Positions 51,877 to 61,061 are shown, counted from the stretch's first letter. The stretch: 64,000 nucleotides of DNA from Novosphingobium sp. 18050 (GCF_902706195.1 NZ_CACSJO010000002.1:124001-188000); one strand, 5' to 3'. Translations and numbers: made by a program. Notes: a model not told the origin generated them from the letters alone.

Positions 51877-54800
51877 ACGTACCCGCCTTCGCCGAACTGG
51901 TCGCCGCCACCAACTTCAGCTTCCTGCGCGGTGCCTCACCCGGCGCGCAGATCGTCGCGCGGGCGCAGATGCTGGGCATGAACGGCATCGGCATCGCGGA
52001 TCGCAACACCGTGGCCGGCGTGGTGCGTGCGCTTGCCGGGTGGCGGGATATCGGCGGCAAGGACAGCGGCGTGAAACTGATCGTCGGCGCGCGGCTGGTC
52101 TTCGCCGACGGTACTCCCGATGTGGTCGCCTACCCGATGACGCGGCATGGCTGGGGGCGGCTCACGCGCCTGCTCACTCTGGGCAACCGCCGTGCGCGCA
52201 AGGGGGAATGCGAACTGCACCTGCCCGATCTTCTGGACCACGCGCAGGACATGGCGCTCATCGCCATGGACGGTGATGCGGCCCTGCTCGAAACCCTGCG
52301 CGCGGCAACGCCCCGGCTATGGCTGGCCGCCACCATGCCGCGCGCCGGGCGGGACGCGCGCACTCTGGCGCGGCGCATGGCGCTGGGGACACGCACCGGC
52401 GTCCCCCTGATCGCCACCAACGACACGCTTTATGCCGAGCCCGACGACCGCCCTATGCAGGACGTGCTCACCTGCATCCGCGAAGGCCTGACGGTGCAGA
52501 CCGCCGGCCGCAGCCTTGCCGCCAATGCCGAGCGTCACCTCAAGACCCCGGCGGAAATGGCCCGCCTGTTCCACGCCTGCCCGCAGGCTCTGGCAGCCAC
52601 GCAGGACTTGCTGGCCTGCATCGAATTTGCCCTGACCGACCTACGCTACGAATACCCCCACGAACCCGTGCCCGAAGGCTGGCAGCCGCAGGACTGGCTG
52701 GAAAACCTCGTCCTGCAAGGCGCTTATGAGCGGTTCCCGGACGGTCTGGACCCCGAATATCACAAGGTGCTGGCCGAAGAATTCGACCTGATCCGCCAGA
52801 AGAACTACGCCTGCTACTTCCTTACCGTGCACGACATCGTGCGCCATGCCCGCAGCCTTGAACCGCCGATCCTGTGCCAGGGGCGCGGCAGCGCGGCCAA
52901 TTCGCTGGTCTGCTATTTCCTCGGCGTCACCCCGATCGACCCGGTGAAGCAGAAGCTGCTGTTCTCGCGCTTCCTCTCGCCCGAGCGTAACGAGCCGCCC
53001 GATATCGACGTCGATTTCGAGCATCAGCGGCGCGAGGAGGTGATGCAGTACGTCTTCAACCGCTACGGCCGTGAGCGTGCGGGCATCGCCGCCACCGTCA
53101 TCCGCTACCGCCAGCGCAGCGCGATCCGCGAAGTCGGCAAGGTGCTGGGGCTGAGCGAAGACGTGACCGCGCGCCTTTCCGGCACCGTCTGGGGCAGCTG
53201 GGGCGGCGACGAACTGCCCGAGGAGCGTCTCGCCGAAGCCGGCTTCGACCCCGCCAACCCGCAGGTGGAGCGCCTGCGCGACATGGTGGGCCAACTGCTG
53301 GAATACCCGCGCCACCTGTCGCAGCACGTCGGCGGCTTCGTGCTGAGCGAAACCCGGCTCGACGAACTGGTGCCGATCCACAACGCGGCAATGCCCGACC
53401 GTACCTTCATCGAATGGGACAAGGACGATCTGGAGGCGCTGGGCCTGATGAAGGTCGATGTGCTGGCGCTGGGCATGCTCACCGCGATCCGCAAGAGCTT
53501 CGATCTGCTGCGCGATCATCATCTGGAAGACCTGGTGCTGGAAACCGTTCCGGTTGAGGACGAGGCGACCTATGACATGCTGTGCAAGGGCGACAGCATC
53601 GGCACGTTTCAGGTCGAAAGCCGCGCCCAGATCGCGATGCTGCCGCGCATGAAACCGCGCGAACTCTACGATCTCGTCATTCAGGTTGCCATCGTGCGGC
53701 CCGGCCCGATCCAGGGCGGCATGGTCCACCCCTACCTGCGCCGTCGCTGCGGGGAGGAGGCGGTGGTATTTCCCGGCCCGCCGGGGCAACTCCTCGATGT
53801 TCTGGGCAAGACGCTGGGCGTCCCGCTGTTTCAGGAACAGGCGATGAAACTGGCGATCGTCGCCGCCGGCTTCACCTCGGCAGAGGCCGACGGCCTGCGC
53901 CGCGCCATGGCGACCTTCAAGAGCCGGGGCAACGTGGGCGATCATCAGCACCGGCTGATCGAGGGCATGGTGACGCGCGGCTATCCCCGTGAATTCGCCG
54001 AGCGCTGCTTCGAACAGATCAAGGGCTTCGGCGAATACGGCTTCCCCGAAAGCCATGCGCAGGCCTTCGGATGGCTGGCCTACGTTTCGTCCTGGCTGAA
54101 GTGCCATTACCCGGCGGTGTTCACCTGCGCGCTGCTCAACAGCCAGCCTATGGGCTTCTACGCTCCCGCACAGTTGGTAAGCGACGCGCGCGAGCATGGG
54201 GTCGACGTGCGCCCGATCGACGTCAATGCCAGCGTGTGGGACAATACGCTGGAGGGCGAACGCGTGCTGCGCCTCGGCCTGCGTCAGATCGGCGGATTCA
54301 AGAAGGAATGGGCGGAAGGGCTGGAAAAGGCCCGCAAGGTCAGCCCCATCACCGGCCTTGAAGACGCTGCCCGCCGCGCCGATCTGCCTTCGCGCGCATT
54401 GCATCTGCTGGCCGATGCCGATGCGCTTGGCTCGCTCGGGCAAAGTCGGCGCTCGGCGGGGTGGGAAGCGCGGCGCGTGCCCCCGGCGCAGCTACCGCTT
54501 TTTGCCGCACTGGAAGCCCCCGAATTGGCGCAGGAGGCCGATGCCGCGCTGCCGGCCATGGCGCCTGCGGAGGAAGTCGTGGCCGATTACCAGACCCAGC
54601 GATTGTCGCTGAAGGGTCACCCGATGCAGTTCCTGCGCGCCCATTTCGAAGGACAGGGCGCGCGGACCTGCTCCGCTGTCGACGCTGCTCGCGACGGCAC
54701 GAAAGTACGCGTCGCCGGTGTCGTTCTGGTTCGCCAGCGGCCGGGCAAGGGCAATGCGATCTTCATCACGATCGAGGACGAGACAGGCGTAGTCAACGGA

Positions 54801-55088
54801 CTGCTCTGGGCGCGCGACTTCGAAAAGCAGCGCCGCGCGGTGATGGCGGCCCGCCTCATGGTGCTTGAAGGGACGGTCCAGCGCAGCAAGGAGGACGTCG
54901 TCCACCTCATCGTCGATCACGTCACCGATGCCAGCTCGGCGCTGTCGGCCCTGTCGTCGCCGGAACTGAAGCCCGAACCGCTGCGTGCAGATGCAGTGCG
55001 CAAGCCGGAATACGATCGCACCCGCCCCACTTCACGCGGGCATCCGCGCAATGTGCGCATCCTGCCCCGGTCGCGGGATTTTCATTGA
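51873..55088 (+). CDS. dnaE2: Error-prone DNA polymerase DnaE2 (ImuC)
   Basis: The 1071-residue C-family polymerase carries an N-terminal PHP domain (FAELVAATNFSFLRGASPG) and the catalytic core (LCQGRGSAANSLVCYFLGVTPIDP, RNEPPDIDVDFEHQRREEVMQYVF with the active-site Asp pair, QHVGGFVLSE, FQVESRAQIAMLPRMKPRELYDLVIQVAIVRPGPIQGGMVHPY). The C-terminus holds an HhH and OB fold (KVRVAGVVLVRQRPGKGNAIFITIEDETG). It performs translesion synthesis in the SOS response. The size and the absence of the DnaE1-type tail identify DnaE2. Confidence 0.94.
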   Translation: MNVPAFAELVAATNFSFLRGASPGAQIVARAQMLGMNGIGIADRNTVAGVVRALAGWRDIGGKDSGVKLIVGARLVFADGTPDVVAYPMTRHGWGRLTRLLTLGNRRARKGECELHLPDLLDHAQDMALIAMDGDAALLETLRAATPRLWLAATMPRAGRDARTLARRMALGTRTGVPLIATNDTLYAEPDDRPMQDVLTCIREGLTVQTAGRSLAANAERHLKTPAEMARLFHACPQALAATQDLLACIEFALTDLRYEYPHEPVPEGWQPQDWLENLVLQGAYERFPDGLDPEYHKVLAEEFDLIRQKNYACYFLTVHDIVRHARSLEPPILCQGRGSAANSLVCYFLGVTPIDPVKQKLLFSRFLSPERNEPPDIDVDFEHQRREEVMQYVFNRYGRERAGIAATVIRYRQRSAIREVGKVLGLSEDVTARLSGTVWGSWGGDELPEERLAEAGFDPANPQVERLRDMVGQLLEYPRHLSQHVGGFVLSETRLDELVPIHNAAMPDRTFIEWDKDDLEALGLMKVDVLALGMLTAIRKSFDLLRDHHLEDLVLETVPVEDEATYDMLCKGDSIGTFQVESRAQIAMLPRMKPRELYDLVIQVAIVRPGPIQGGMVHPYLRRRCGEEAVVFPGPPGQLLDVLGKTLGVPLFQEQAMKLAIVAAGFTSAEADGLRRAMATFKSRGNVGDHQHRLIEGMVTRGYPREFAERCFEQIKGFGEYGFPESHAQAFGWLAYVSSWLKCHYPAVFTCALLNSQPMGFYAPAQLVSDAREHGVDVRPIDVNASVWDNTLEGERVLRLGLRQIGGFKKEWAEGLEKARKVSPITGLEDAARRADLPSRALHLLADADALGSLGQSRRSAGWEARRVPPAQLPLFAALEAPELAQEADAALPAMAPAEEVVADYQTQRLSLKGHPMQFLRAHFEGQGARTCSAVDAARDGTKVRVAGVVLVRQRPGKGNAIFITIEDETGVVNGLLWARDFEKQRRAVMAARLMVLEGTVQRSKEDVVHLIVDHVTDASSALSALSSPELKPEPLRADAVRKPEYDRTRPTSRGHPRNVRILPRSRDFH

Positions 55089-55110
55089 GCGGGCTGGCTT
55101 CCCGCCGTGC

Positions 55111-55560
55111 TCAGGCGGCGCGGCGGGTGGGCGGTGCCGGGGTTTCATCCTTGCGCGGTCGGGGGCGGCTAAGCAGCGCGCTGCGCCGTTCGAGATGCCG
55201 CAGCGGGACATAAGGGTCTTCCCGTGCGAGCGAGCGCAAATGCTGTATCTTGAGCAGCAGCGCCATCGCACCGGCCACTGCGATCACCGCCTGCCAACGC
55301 GTAGCGTCGATGCTGCCGGTCATCCCTGCATGGACCCACTCCAGCATCGTGACCAGAAGCGCGAGGATGCCAAGCATGTCGGCAGCCCGCACTTTCGGCG
55401 CGGCCTGAAGCATGACGATGGCGGCAAGGAACGTGGTCGCAGCGGCGGAGGCCGGCGACGCGTCGAAACCCAGGATGACGGCGGCAAGCCCGCCCAGGCA
55501 GGGCAGCAGCGCCAGCCTGGCGGCGTTGACGAGGAACCGGGGCGTGAGCAGGGAAGACAT
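55111..55560 (-). CDS. Small hypothetical membrane protein
   Basis: The 149-residue protein has four hydrophobic segments (LALLPCLGGLAAVILG, SAAATTFLAAIVMLQAAP, MLGILALLVTMLEWVHAG, WQAVIAVAGAMALLLKI) and a charged tail of about 45 residues rich in Arg and Pro. A GGGAGG site four bases upstream supports ATG 55560. No family is recognised. It is convergent with dnaE2; a weak hairpin (55089-55105) lies between. Confidence 0.6.
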   Translation of the reverse strand: MSSLLTPRFLVNAARLALLPCLGGLAAVILGFDASPASAAATTFLAAIVMLQAAPKVRAADMLGILALLVTMLEWVHAGMTGSIDATRWQAVIAVAGAMALLLKIQHLRSLAREDPYVPLRHLERRSALLSRPRPRKDETPAPPTRRAA

Positions 55561-55638
55561 CATGCCTCCCTTGTCGCCCGAAATTCTGAAAATCACGTTT
55601 AAAACTGGCGTTTCTAAGTGAAATTACAGTCATCCTGA

Positions 55639-56820
55639 TCAGGATGCAGTGCGGGCCGATGGCAGGCGCATGACGTTGACGATCCGCTGGATCACACGCC
55701 CGCCAAGGCTGCGTGAATGTGCGGCGCCGGCATCGTGGAACAGATCGTACGTCAGTTCGCGCCACCAGTAGCGCGGATCGCTGGAAAACAGGTAGTGGCC
55801 AAGGTTCTTGCGCGTGGTCGCCATCGCACGGTCCTCCAACTCGGTCCCGTCCTGTTCGCCGATCAGGCTGGCGCGCGCGATGTCCAGCAGCTTGCGGGTT
55901 CGCCATTCCTGCGCAAGCGCCGTGCAGTCCTTTTCAGGCAGGGGGGTGGCGTAGAGTTCGTGGGAAAGCAGCAGCGCGGCCATCGTCATGTGTTCGATGC
56001 CGTTGGCCGCAGCGTCCGTGACCAGACGGTCGGCGGCGCCGGGTTCCTGTCGCAACACGGCGGCAAGGTCTGCCAGCCACTTCAGCCGCGACCAGGCATG
56101 TTCCGCCCCATGCGCGGTGAGGTAGAGAGTGCCCAATTCCCGCGGCAGGACAGGCAGGGTGATGCCGGGGGAGATTACGGTGTCGACTGCACCGTCTACT
56201 CCGACATGGCCGAGCAGGCGCGGGTTCTGGAACAGGCGCCAGTGCAGTTCTATGCCGGTGTCGCTATGGTCGTGGTCGTACGCCCAGTCCTTGCCGTATC
56301 GTGACACCGCGCCGAGTTGCCGCGCAGTTGCGTCACAAGGTGGCTCGCTGCGTTCGTAGCCTACCTGGGACAGCACCTCGTGCGCGCGTTCCAGGTCCTC
56401 GCGGGCGATCAGCAGGTCGATGTCGATGCTGGTTCGAACCCCCACCTCACCGTAGATGGTGAGCGCGGCAGGGGCACCTTTGAGCACGGCTACGGGAATA
56501 TTTTGCGCACGTAGCGCTGCCACGGCCTGCCGGGTTTGCAGAAGCTGGCGGAACTGCTCCTCCGCCAGATCCAGTGCGTCCTGCCGCAGTTCGCGGCGCA
56601 GGGGGGTGTCTGCCAAACCCTCGCAATGGCCGACCGCGCGGGCCACCAGCCCCGTCACATGGTGACGCCGGGCCAGGGCGATCAGCCGGGCAGGATCGCG
56701 AATGGCCGCTGCGGCATGCTGGATGGCCCCGATCGCCTCGGCGTCGTGCGGCCAGCGCGTGGCATGAAGCAGGAATGCGAATTCGGGGCACAGGACAAGC
56801 GTGCCGGGAGGTGTCATCAT
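55639..56820 (-). CDS. RiPP-cluster nucleotidyltransferase-family protein
   Basis: The 393-residue protein belongs to the uncharacterised nucleotidyltransferase family (PF14907-type) seen in lasso-peptide clusters. IPVAVLKGAPAALTIYGEVGVRTSIDIDLLIAREDLERAHEVL holds the conserved Lys-Gly and the metal-binding Asp pair (DIDLL). An Ala/His-rich N-terminal helical region (ALARRHHVTGLVARAVGH) precedes it. It may add a nucleotide or sugar to a phosphorylated peptide, as PsmN-type proteins are thought to do. Its ATG overlaps the B2 stop (ATGA). ATG 56829 is an alternative start. Confidence 0.75.
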   Translation of the reverse strand: MMTPPGTLVLCPEFAFLLHATRWPHDAEAIGAIQHAAAAIRDPARLIALARRHHVTGLVARAVGHCEGLADTPLRRELRQDALDLAEEQFRQLLQTRQAVAALRAQNIPVAVLKGAPAALTIYGEVGVRTSIDIDLLIAREDLERAHEVLSQVGYERSEPPCDATARQLGAVSRYGKDWAYDHDHSDTGIELHWRLFQNPRLLGHVGVDGAVDTVISPGITLPVLPRELGTLYLTAHGAEHAWSRLKWLADLAAVLRQEPGAADRLVTDAAANGIEHMTMAALLLSHELYATPLPEKDCTALAQEWRTRKLLDIARASLIGEQDGTELEDRAMATTRKNLGHYLFSSDPRYWWRELTYDLFHDAGAAHSRSLGGRVIQRIVNVMRLPSARTAS

Positions 56821-57311
56821 GACCGGCATTCGGCCCAGACGGCGCTGCGTCCTTGTGGCCATGTGGCGAGAAGCGCGAAGCCGCCCGGTTCGGGATCGCC
56901 GATGACGGGAAACCGCTCGGTCTCGATCCAGACATGGGCACGGATCGGCCGCGATGTATCGGACGCTGCGGCGACGCCGTAGAACAGCGTGGAATCGATC
57001 CCGCGCCTGCGCAGCATGATTTGCGCGGCGAGGCCCTGCTCGAAGCACAGGGCGCGTAAAGGGCTGCGCTTGGCGGCGCGGTCAACCGCCCAGGCGACCA
57101 TCCAGGTAAGCACCTCGGTCCGATCGGTCGTGGCAGGTGCCTTGCCGAAAGGCCCGGCGGCGGCGATCCGCCCGATCAGCGGGAGCGGCAGGAACCGTAC
57201 CAGCGGGGCGGCAATCACCAGCAGCACCATCGCTTCCACCAGCGCGCGCCGTTCTTCCCAGTCGAAACGACCGAACTTCGTGCGCAGGGAAGTAAGGTCG
57301 TCCTGGTTCAC
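56817..57311 (-). CDS. Lasso-type RiPP leader protease (B2 protein)
   Basis: The 164-residue protein matches the transglutaminase-like B2 family that cleaves the leader from the precursor with help of B1. A hydrophobic stretch (30-50) precedes the catalytic part: Cys89 in LRALCFEQGLAAQIMLRRRG, His126 in RAHVWIE and an acidic residue at Asp139 (FPVIGD) form the Cys-His-Asp set. It ends overlapping the nucleotidyltransferase ATG, and its start overlaps the methyltransferase stop, so it sits in one tight operon. Confidence 0.85.
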   Translation of the reverse strand: MNQDDLTSLRTKFGRFDWEERRALVEAMVLLVIAAPLVRFLPLPLIGRIAAAGPFGKAPATTDRTEVLTWMVAWAVDRAAKRSPLRALCFEQGLAAQIMLRRRGIDSTLFYGVAAASDTSRPIRAHVWIETERFPVIGDPEPGGFALLATWPQGRSAVWAECRS

Positions 57312-58375
57312 GGCTCGATCCAGAACCAGGTGTCGATCGTGTCATGGGCGCCGTGGAGACGCACTTCCTGGTTTTCGGTCGCCTCGATCGGATCGACGAC
57401 GTGAAACTGCGCGCCGAACGCGCGTACTTCCTCGCCCAGCGTTTCATAAGCGATGTCGTCCGCAAGGTGGAAGCGCAGCCACTGGGCTACGCCGTCCACC
57501 TGTCCGGCGGTCAGCGATACTGGGGCACTGGATCGATCGGGGCGGATCGGTTCGGGGCCGGTAACGTCGAAATCGAACAGCGTGACGGGCTCGCTGCGCA
57601 GCTCGAACTTATCGCGGCCGAGTGTGAAGTCGGTGCCGCGCAGCGCATTGAACGGCGTCATGTCCAGTCCATCGACGATGCCCATGCAGTGCTGCGAGGC
57701 TTCGAGGTCAGTGACGGGGGCGACGAGCAGTTCCGCCCGGCCCGGCAGTACAGGTGCACCGGGCTTGAGCAGCCGGGCCTTGGCATCCGCCAGCGTCGCA
57801 GCGCAGCCCGCCCCCAGGAAGTTGTTGGCGAGGTTGTCCCACAAAAGCACGTCGGCAGGTTCGGGCAAATCGCGGCCCAGGTTCAGTTCGCGCGAATCGA
57901 TGGGCAGCAGTGTGATCCTGTCGGCAAAGCCATTGCGTGCGATGATCTCGCTTGCTGCGCGCGCCACTTCGGGATCGCGTTCGCAGGCGACGACATGGCT
58001 GGCGCCGGCCTGCACAGCCAACATGGCGAAGACCCCGGTTCCGGCGCCGATATCCAGCACTACGCCCCCGTTCGCCAGCACCCGGCGCAGGGCCCGCGCG
58101 TAAAGTTCGTGCCGATACGTGTCGAGAACCATGGTGAAATACCAGCTGCCGATACCCTCGGACAGGATTGGCCGCGCCAGTGCGTGCGCTTCGGCATCGT
58201 TCGGCGCGAGGGCCAGCGCCTCGCGGCAGACGGCGCGGGCGCGTTCCTGCTGGTCGTTTTCCCGGAGCAGAGTGCGGGCGCAGTTGATCATCGCGATTGC
58301 ATTGCCGTGGACGGAGGCGAGCAGTGTGTCGACCGCCGCTTCGGCCAGGCGCGGGAACCGGGTATTCGGCGTCAC
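57308..58375 (-). CDS. PRMT-like SAM-dependent methyltransferase
   Basis: The 355-residue protein has a short helical, TPR-like N-terminus (residues 1-80), then a class I methyltransferase fold: SEGIGSWYFTMVLDTYRHELYARALRRVL, VVLDIGAGTGVFAMLAVQAGA (SAM loop), VACERDP and PADVLLWDNLANNFLGAG. The fold and the YRHELYARAL...LDIGAGTG layout resemble protein arginine methyltransferases, although the usual SExMG double-E hairpin is replaced by WDNL. The GTG at 58375 has AAGGAG six bases upstream and overlaps the cyclase stop. The precursor's Arg45-Arg46 are plausible substrates. Confidence 0.72.
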   Translation of the reverse strand: MTPNTRFPRLAEAAVDTLLASVHGNAIAMINCARTLLRENDQQERARAVCREALALAPNDAEAHALARPILSEGIGSWYFTMVLDTYRHELYARALRRVLANGGVVLDIGAGTGVFAMLAVQAGASHVVACERDPEVARAASEIIARNGFADRITLLPIDSRELNLGRDLPEPADVLLWDNLANNFLGAGCAATLADAKARLLKPGAPVLPGRAELLVAPVTDLEASQHCMGIVDGLDMTPFNALRGTDFTLGRDKFELRSEPVTLFDFDVTGPEPIRPDRSSAPVSLTAGQVDGVAQWLRFHLADDIAYETLGEEVRAFGAQFHVVDPIEATENQEVRLHGAHDTIDTWFWIEP

Positions 58376-60327
58376 AGATTGCTCCTTGCGATGTTTCGCA
58401 TGTGGCTGGCCGCCGAGATCGTGAGCAGACAGGCCAGGCGGTAGCTGTTTTCGGCCTCGTCGCTGTCCCAATCGGCCGAACCGGCTTCGGGCAGGTCGGC
58501 GATCAGGCGGCGAACCTTGGCGGTGTCCAGGAAGGCGGCGGTGGGTTCGTACAGTTCCAGCCGTTCCATCTCGGCGATGAAGGCCTGCCGGTCCTGGCAG
58601 ATCGCCTGGGCCCAGTCGGCGCCCTGATAGCCACGCTGGCGGTTGTCGAGCACTTCGGGCGGAGCGCGGTCGGCCAGGACGCGGCGCAGGATCGCGCGGG
58701 GCTCACCGTCCCACACAAGCCGTTCGACCGGAATGCGCAGGGCCAGTTCGAACAGCCTGCGGTCGGCGGTGGGGTCGCGCAGGTCCAGCCCCCATTCGGC
58801 CAGCATCGCCTTGTACTGGTCGCCGGCGCCATTGGTGCGCGTGCTGATCAGGCGGCATTCGACGCTGGAGATACCCCGTTCGCGCCCGAATGGTCCGGCG
58901 TCGGGGACTGGCTCCCCGGCTTCTGCCGCTGCCTGGCAATGCGCCTGCGCTGCTTCGTCATAGGCGCTGTCGGTGAGCAGCGACATGTCGCGGTCGTTCT
59001 CGATCGTGCGGCCTGAAAGCGCCATGCCCCAGCGCCAGAGCCGGTCGGGCAGGAGGTCTTCGACCGTGTTGAACAGTACGCCGCGCCAGCGCATCCAGCC
59101 GCCGCGTACCAACCCGCGGGCGGTGCGCAGCCACAGCTTGAAACGGCGCTGCTGCGCCAGTTCGCGCAGGGCCCAGATGCCGGATTCACTGATCGAACTG
59201 TTGCCCATGAGGCCATGCAGCAGGACGCTGACCCCGTGGTCGCGCGCAATGTCGTTGATTTCCTCGAACCAGGGCAGGTTGCACAAGTTGATTATGGGCG
59301 AGGGATAGAGAGCGCGGGTGCGGTCGAGCCCGGCCAGCGGACCTTGGCCGGGTACGACCCGGACGAGGTCCATGTTGCCGTGCATGGCGGCGGTGCGGGC
59401 AGCGACATGAGATTCGTCGGCAAGGTGGCGCGTCGCCATCGTGCGCACCGGGCCTTCGCGCGGCGCCGCGACGAAGGCGGTTATGCGCTGGCCGTCCCGC
59501 GCCAGCGCGAGTGCGGCGGTAGTGGCGACGGCGGTGCTGTCGAAGCCTGCGCTAAGGTGCGCGCCGACTTTGCCGGATGCCCGGCGCAGGCAGGTTCCCA
59601 CCGCGCTCTCGATTGCCCGCGACAGCGTGTCTTCGTATTCGGCCTGCGTGTCGAGAAGCAGAGGCGTGAGGTCGGGTTTCCACCACGCGATTTCCTGCTG
59701 GCCGGTGCCGGAAACCACCAGCATATGCCCCGGGCGTACGGTGTCTATGCCGGTGTAGGCCGAGCGCCCCGGTGCGAAGGAGTTCATGCGCAGGAACTGG
59801 CGGTACTGCTCGACGTCCGGTGTGCGAGGTGTCGCGGGATCGGCGAGGAGGATGTCCGGCATTGAGGCGGCGGCAAAGCGCCCTGCCTCGGCATGGTAGT
59901 AGAGGGGGCGGTCTCCCATGGCGTCGCGGGCAAGAACGAGGCGGCGTTCCTGCCTGTCCCAGGCGATCACCGCGAAGACGCCGTAGATACGCTCGAACGC
60001 TGCCTCGCCCCAGCGTTCGAGCGCTGCGGCCACGATCGCGCCGTCCGACATCGCACCCGGATCGAGGCCGAGTTGGGCGGCAAGGTCGCCGCGCTCGGTC
60101 AGTCGCACGTCGGCGGCGACGATCCAGCGCTGCAACTCATTGTCGAGAGGTTCGTCCAGCCGGTCTTCGGGCAGGAGCGGAAACAGGCACCTGCCCAGCA
60201 GCACCGATCCGCCGGACCAGGAACGCCAGGGCTCGCGGCCATAACGCCGGGATGCCATCGCGAAAGGCCGGGCCATGTCCGTGGCGTCGGCTCCGTCGCG
60301 GTTCCAGAGCGTGCAAATGGCGGTCAC
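58372..60327 (-). CDS. Asparagine-synthetase-like RiPP cyclase (lasso C protein)
   Basis: The 651-residue protein is a homologue of AsnB: an N-terminal Ntn-like domain (RIYGVFAVIAWDRQERRLVLARDAMGDRPLYYH) without the catalytic Cys at position 2 (MTAIC instead of MC), then a synthetase domain with the ATP-binding PP-loop HLSAGFDSTAVA. Loss of the glutaminase nucleophile is usual in lasso-peptide cyclases, which adenylate a side-chain carboxylate and close it onto the N-terminal amine. It is directly downstream of the PqqD-like gene. Confidence 0.85.
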   Translation of the reverse strand: MTAICTLWNRDGADATDMARPFAMASRRYGREPWRSWSGGSVLLGRCLFPLLPEDRLDEPLDNELQRWIVAADVRLTERGDLAAQLGLDPGAMSDGAIVAAALERWGEAAFERIYGVFAVIAWDRQERRLVLARDAMGDRPLYYHAEAGRFAAASMPDILLADPATPRTPDVEQYRQFLRMNSFAPGRSAYTGIDTVRPGHMLVVSGTGQQEIAWWKPDLTPLLLDTQAEYEDTLSRAIESAVGTCLRRASGKVGAHLSAGFDSTAVATTAALALARDGQRITAFVAAPREGPVRTMATRHLADESHVAARTAAMHGNMDLVRVVPGQGPLAGLDRTRALYPSPIINLCNLPWFEEINDIARDHGVSVLLHGLMGNSSISESGIWALRELAQQRRFKLWLRTARGLVRGGWMRWRGVLFNTVEDLLPDRLWRWGMALSGRTIENDRDMSLLTDSAYDEAAQAHCQAAAEAGEPVPDAGPFGRERGISSVECRLISTRTNGAGDQYKAMLAEWGLDLRDPTADRRLFELALRIPVERLVWDGEPRAILRRVLADRAPPEVLDNRQRGYQGADWAQAICQDRQAFIAEMERLELYEPTAAFLDTAKVRRLIADLPEAGSADWDSDEAENSYRLACLLTISAASHMRNIARSNL

Positions 60328-60383
60328 TTAAGCGGATCCTGCGCTTTTGCGGATGACTTGTACCGCGCCCATATGGCTAAGTT

Positions 60384-60668
60384 TCAGGTCCTGCCGACCA
60401 AACCGGCATCGACGAGTTCGCGCAGCAGCGCGAGCGTTTCTTCCTCGCAGATGACTCGGTCGACATCGTAGATATCGAGAAGTGCATCACAAAGCCGGGG
60501 CACGTCATGATGCTCGTCGAGCAGCTTCCAGATCCGGGTCGCGACCTCGTTGAGGCCGAAGCAGACGCCTGCCTGGATGTCGAGCGCGACCAACTGTCCA
60601 TCGACTTCCGCCGTCGCGGTTGTCGGGTTCTTGGTGAAAGTTTCGACACTCGTAGTCAGAGCGGTCAT
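60384..60668 (-). CDS. PqqD-like leader-recognition protein (lasso B1)
   Basis: The 94-residue protein is a PqqD-family RiPP recognition element: ATAEVDGQLVALDIQAGVCFGLNEVATRIWKLLDE followed by DVPRLCDALLDIYDV, the beta-hairpin and three-helix layout that binds the leader. B1 presents the precursor to B2 and other enzymes. ATG 60668 has AAAGGA six bases upstream, preferable to 60689. The 170-base gap from the precursor may hold a readthrough structure, but I found only weak pairing there. Confidence 0.85.
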   Translation of the reverse strand: MTALTTSVETFTKNPTTATAEVDGQLVALDIQAGVCFGLNEVATRIWKLLDEHHDVPRLCDALLDIYDVDRVICEEETLALLRELVDAGLVGRT

Positions 60669-60859
60669 GGATAGTCCTTTGCCGGGCACATACGCACTGC
60701 CGAAAAAAGCAGGGCCGGACGAAATGGTAGAAGGTCAGGCAGGGCATATGCCTGGAGCGTCTGGCGATCGGGCCGGGCCGACCTTCGTCAATCAGAAAAG
60801 CCCGAAGAAGCCGGCCCCGATAGTTCGTTAGAGCTGCCGAGGCCGACTTCCTCAAGGCT

Positions 60860-61012
60860 TTAGGAGCCCATCATGCGGCGCGGGTGGGTCGAGTCGGTGA
60901 TCATCGACATCATCGTCGTCCCTTCCGCGTCGGCTGCGCCCATGCGGACTACAGCCGGGCGCTGCCAGGTCATACGACCCGAGGTGCCCACGGTATTGTC
61001 AGAGTTGGCCAT
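60860..61012 (-). CDS. RiPP precursor peptide (lasso-type leader)
   Basis: A 50-residue ORF lies directly upstream of the B1 gene. It begins MANSDNTVGTSGR and carries a leader motif Trp16-x-x-Pro19-x-Val21-x-x-x-Gly25 (TWQRPAVVRMG), equivalent to the YxxPxLxxxG element of lasso leaders bound by PqqD-like B1 proteins. The C-terminal part is GTTMMSMITDSTHPRRMMGS. Only Asp40 could accept a lasso ring, giving rings of 7, 8 or 9 residues starting at Met34, Thr33 or Thr32; Met34 keeps Thr at -2. The terminal Ser and Arg45-Arg46 fit the kinase and methyltransferase of the cluster. An AAAGG site lies ten bases upstream. Confidence 0.72.
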   Translation of the reverse strand: MANSDNTVGTSGRMTWQRPAVVRMGAADAEGTTMMSMITDSTHPRRMMGS

Positions 61013-61061
61013 TTTGAACCAGCCTTTCTTGAAAAAGCAACACTAAGTAAATGAAGAAAAA

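Noticed and set aside
52641..54443. A minus-strand open frame of 600 codons inside dnaE2
   Set aside because: Antisense to a confident polymerase gene, with His/Arg/Gln-rich composition typical of reverse-frame shadows.
60690..60859. A second precursor or a terminator between the RiPP precursor and the B1 gene
   Set aside because: No small ORF with a leader motif was found on either strand, and hairpin pairing in the gap is weak with no convincing T-run.
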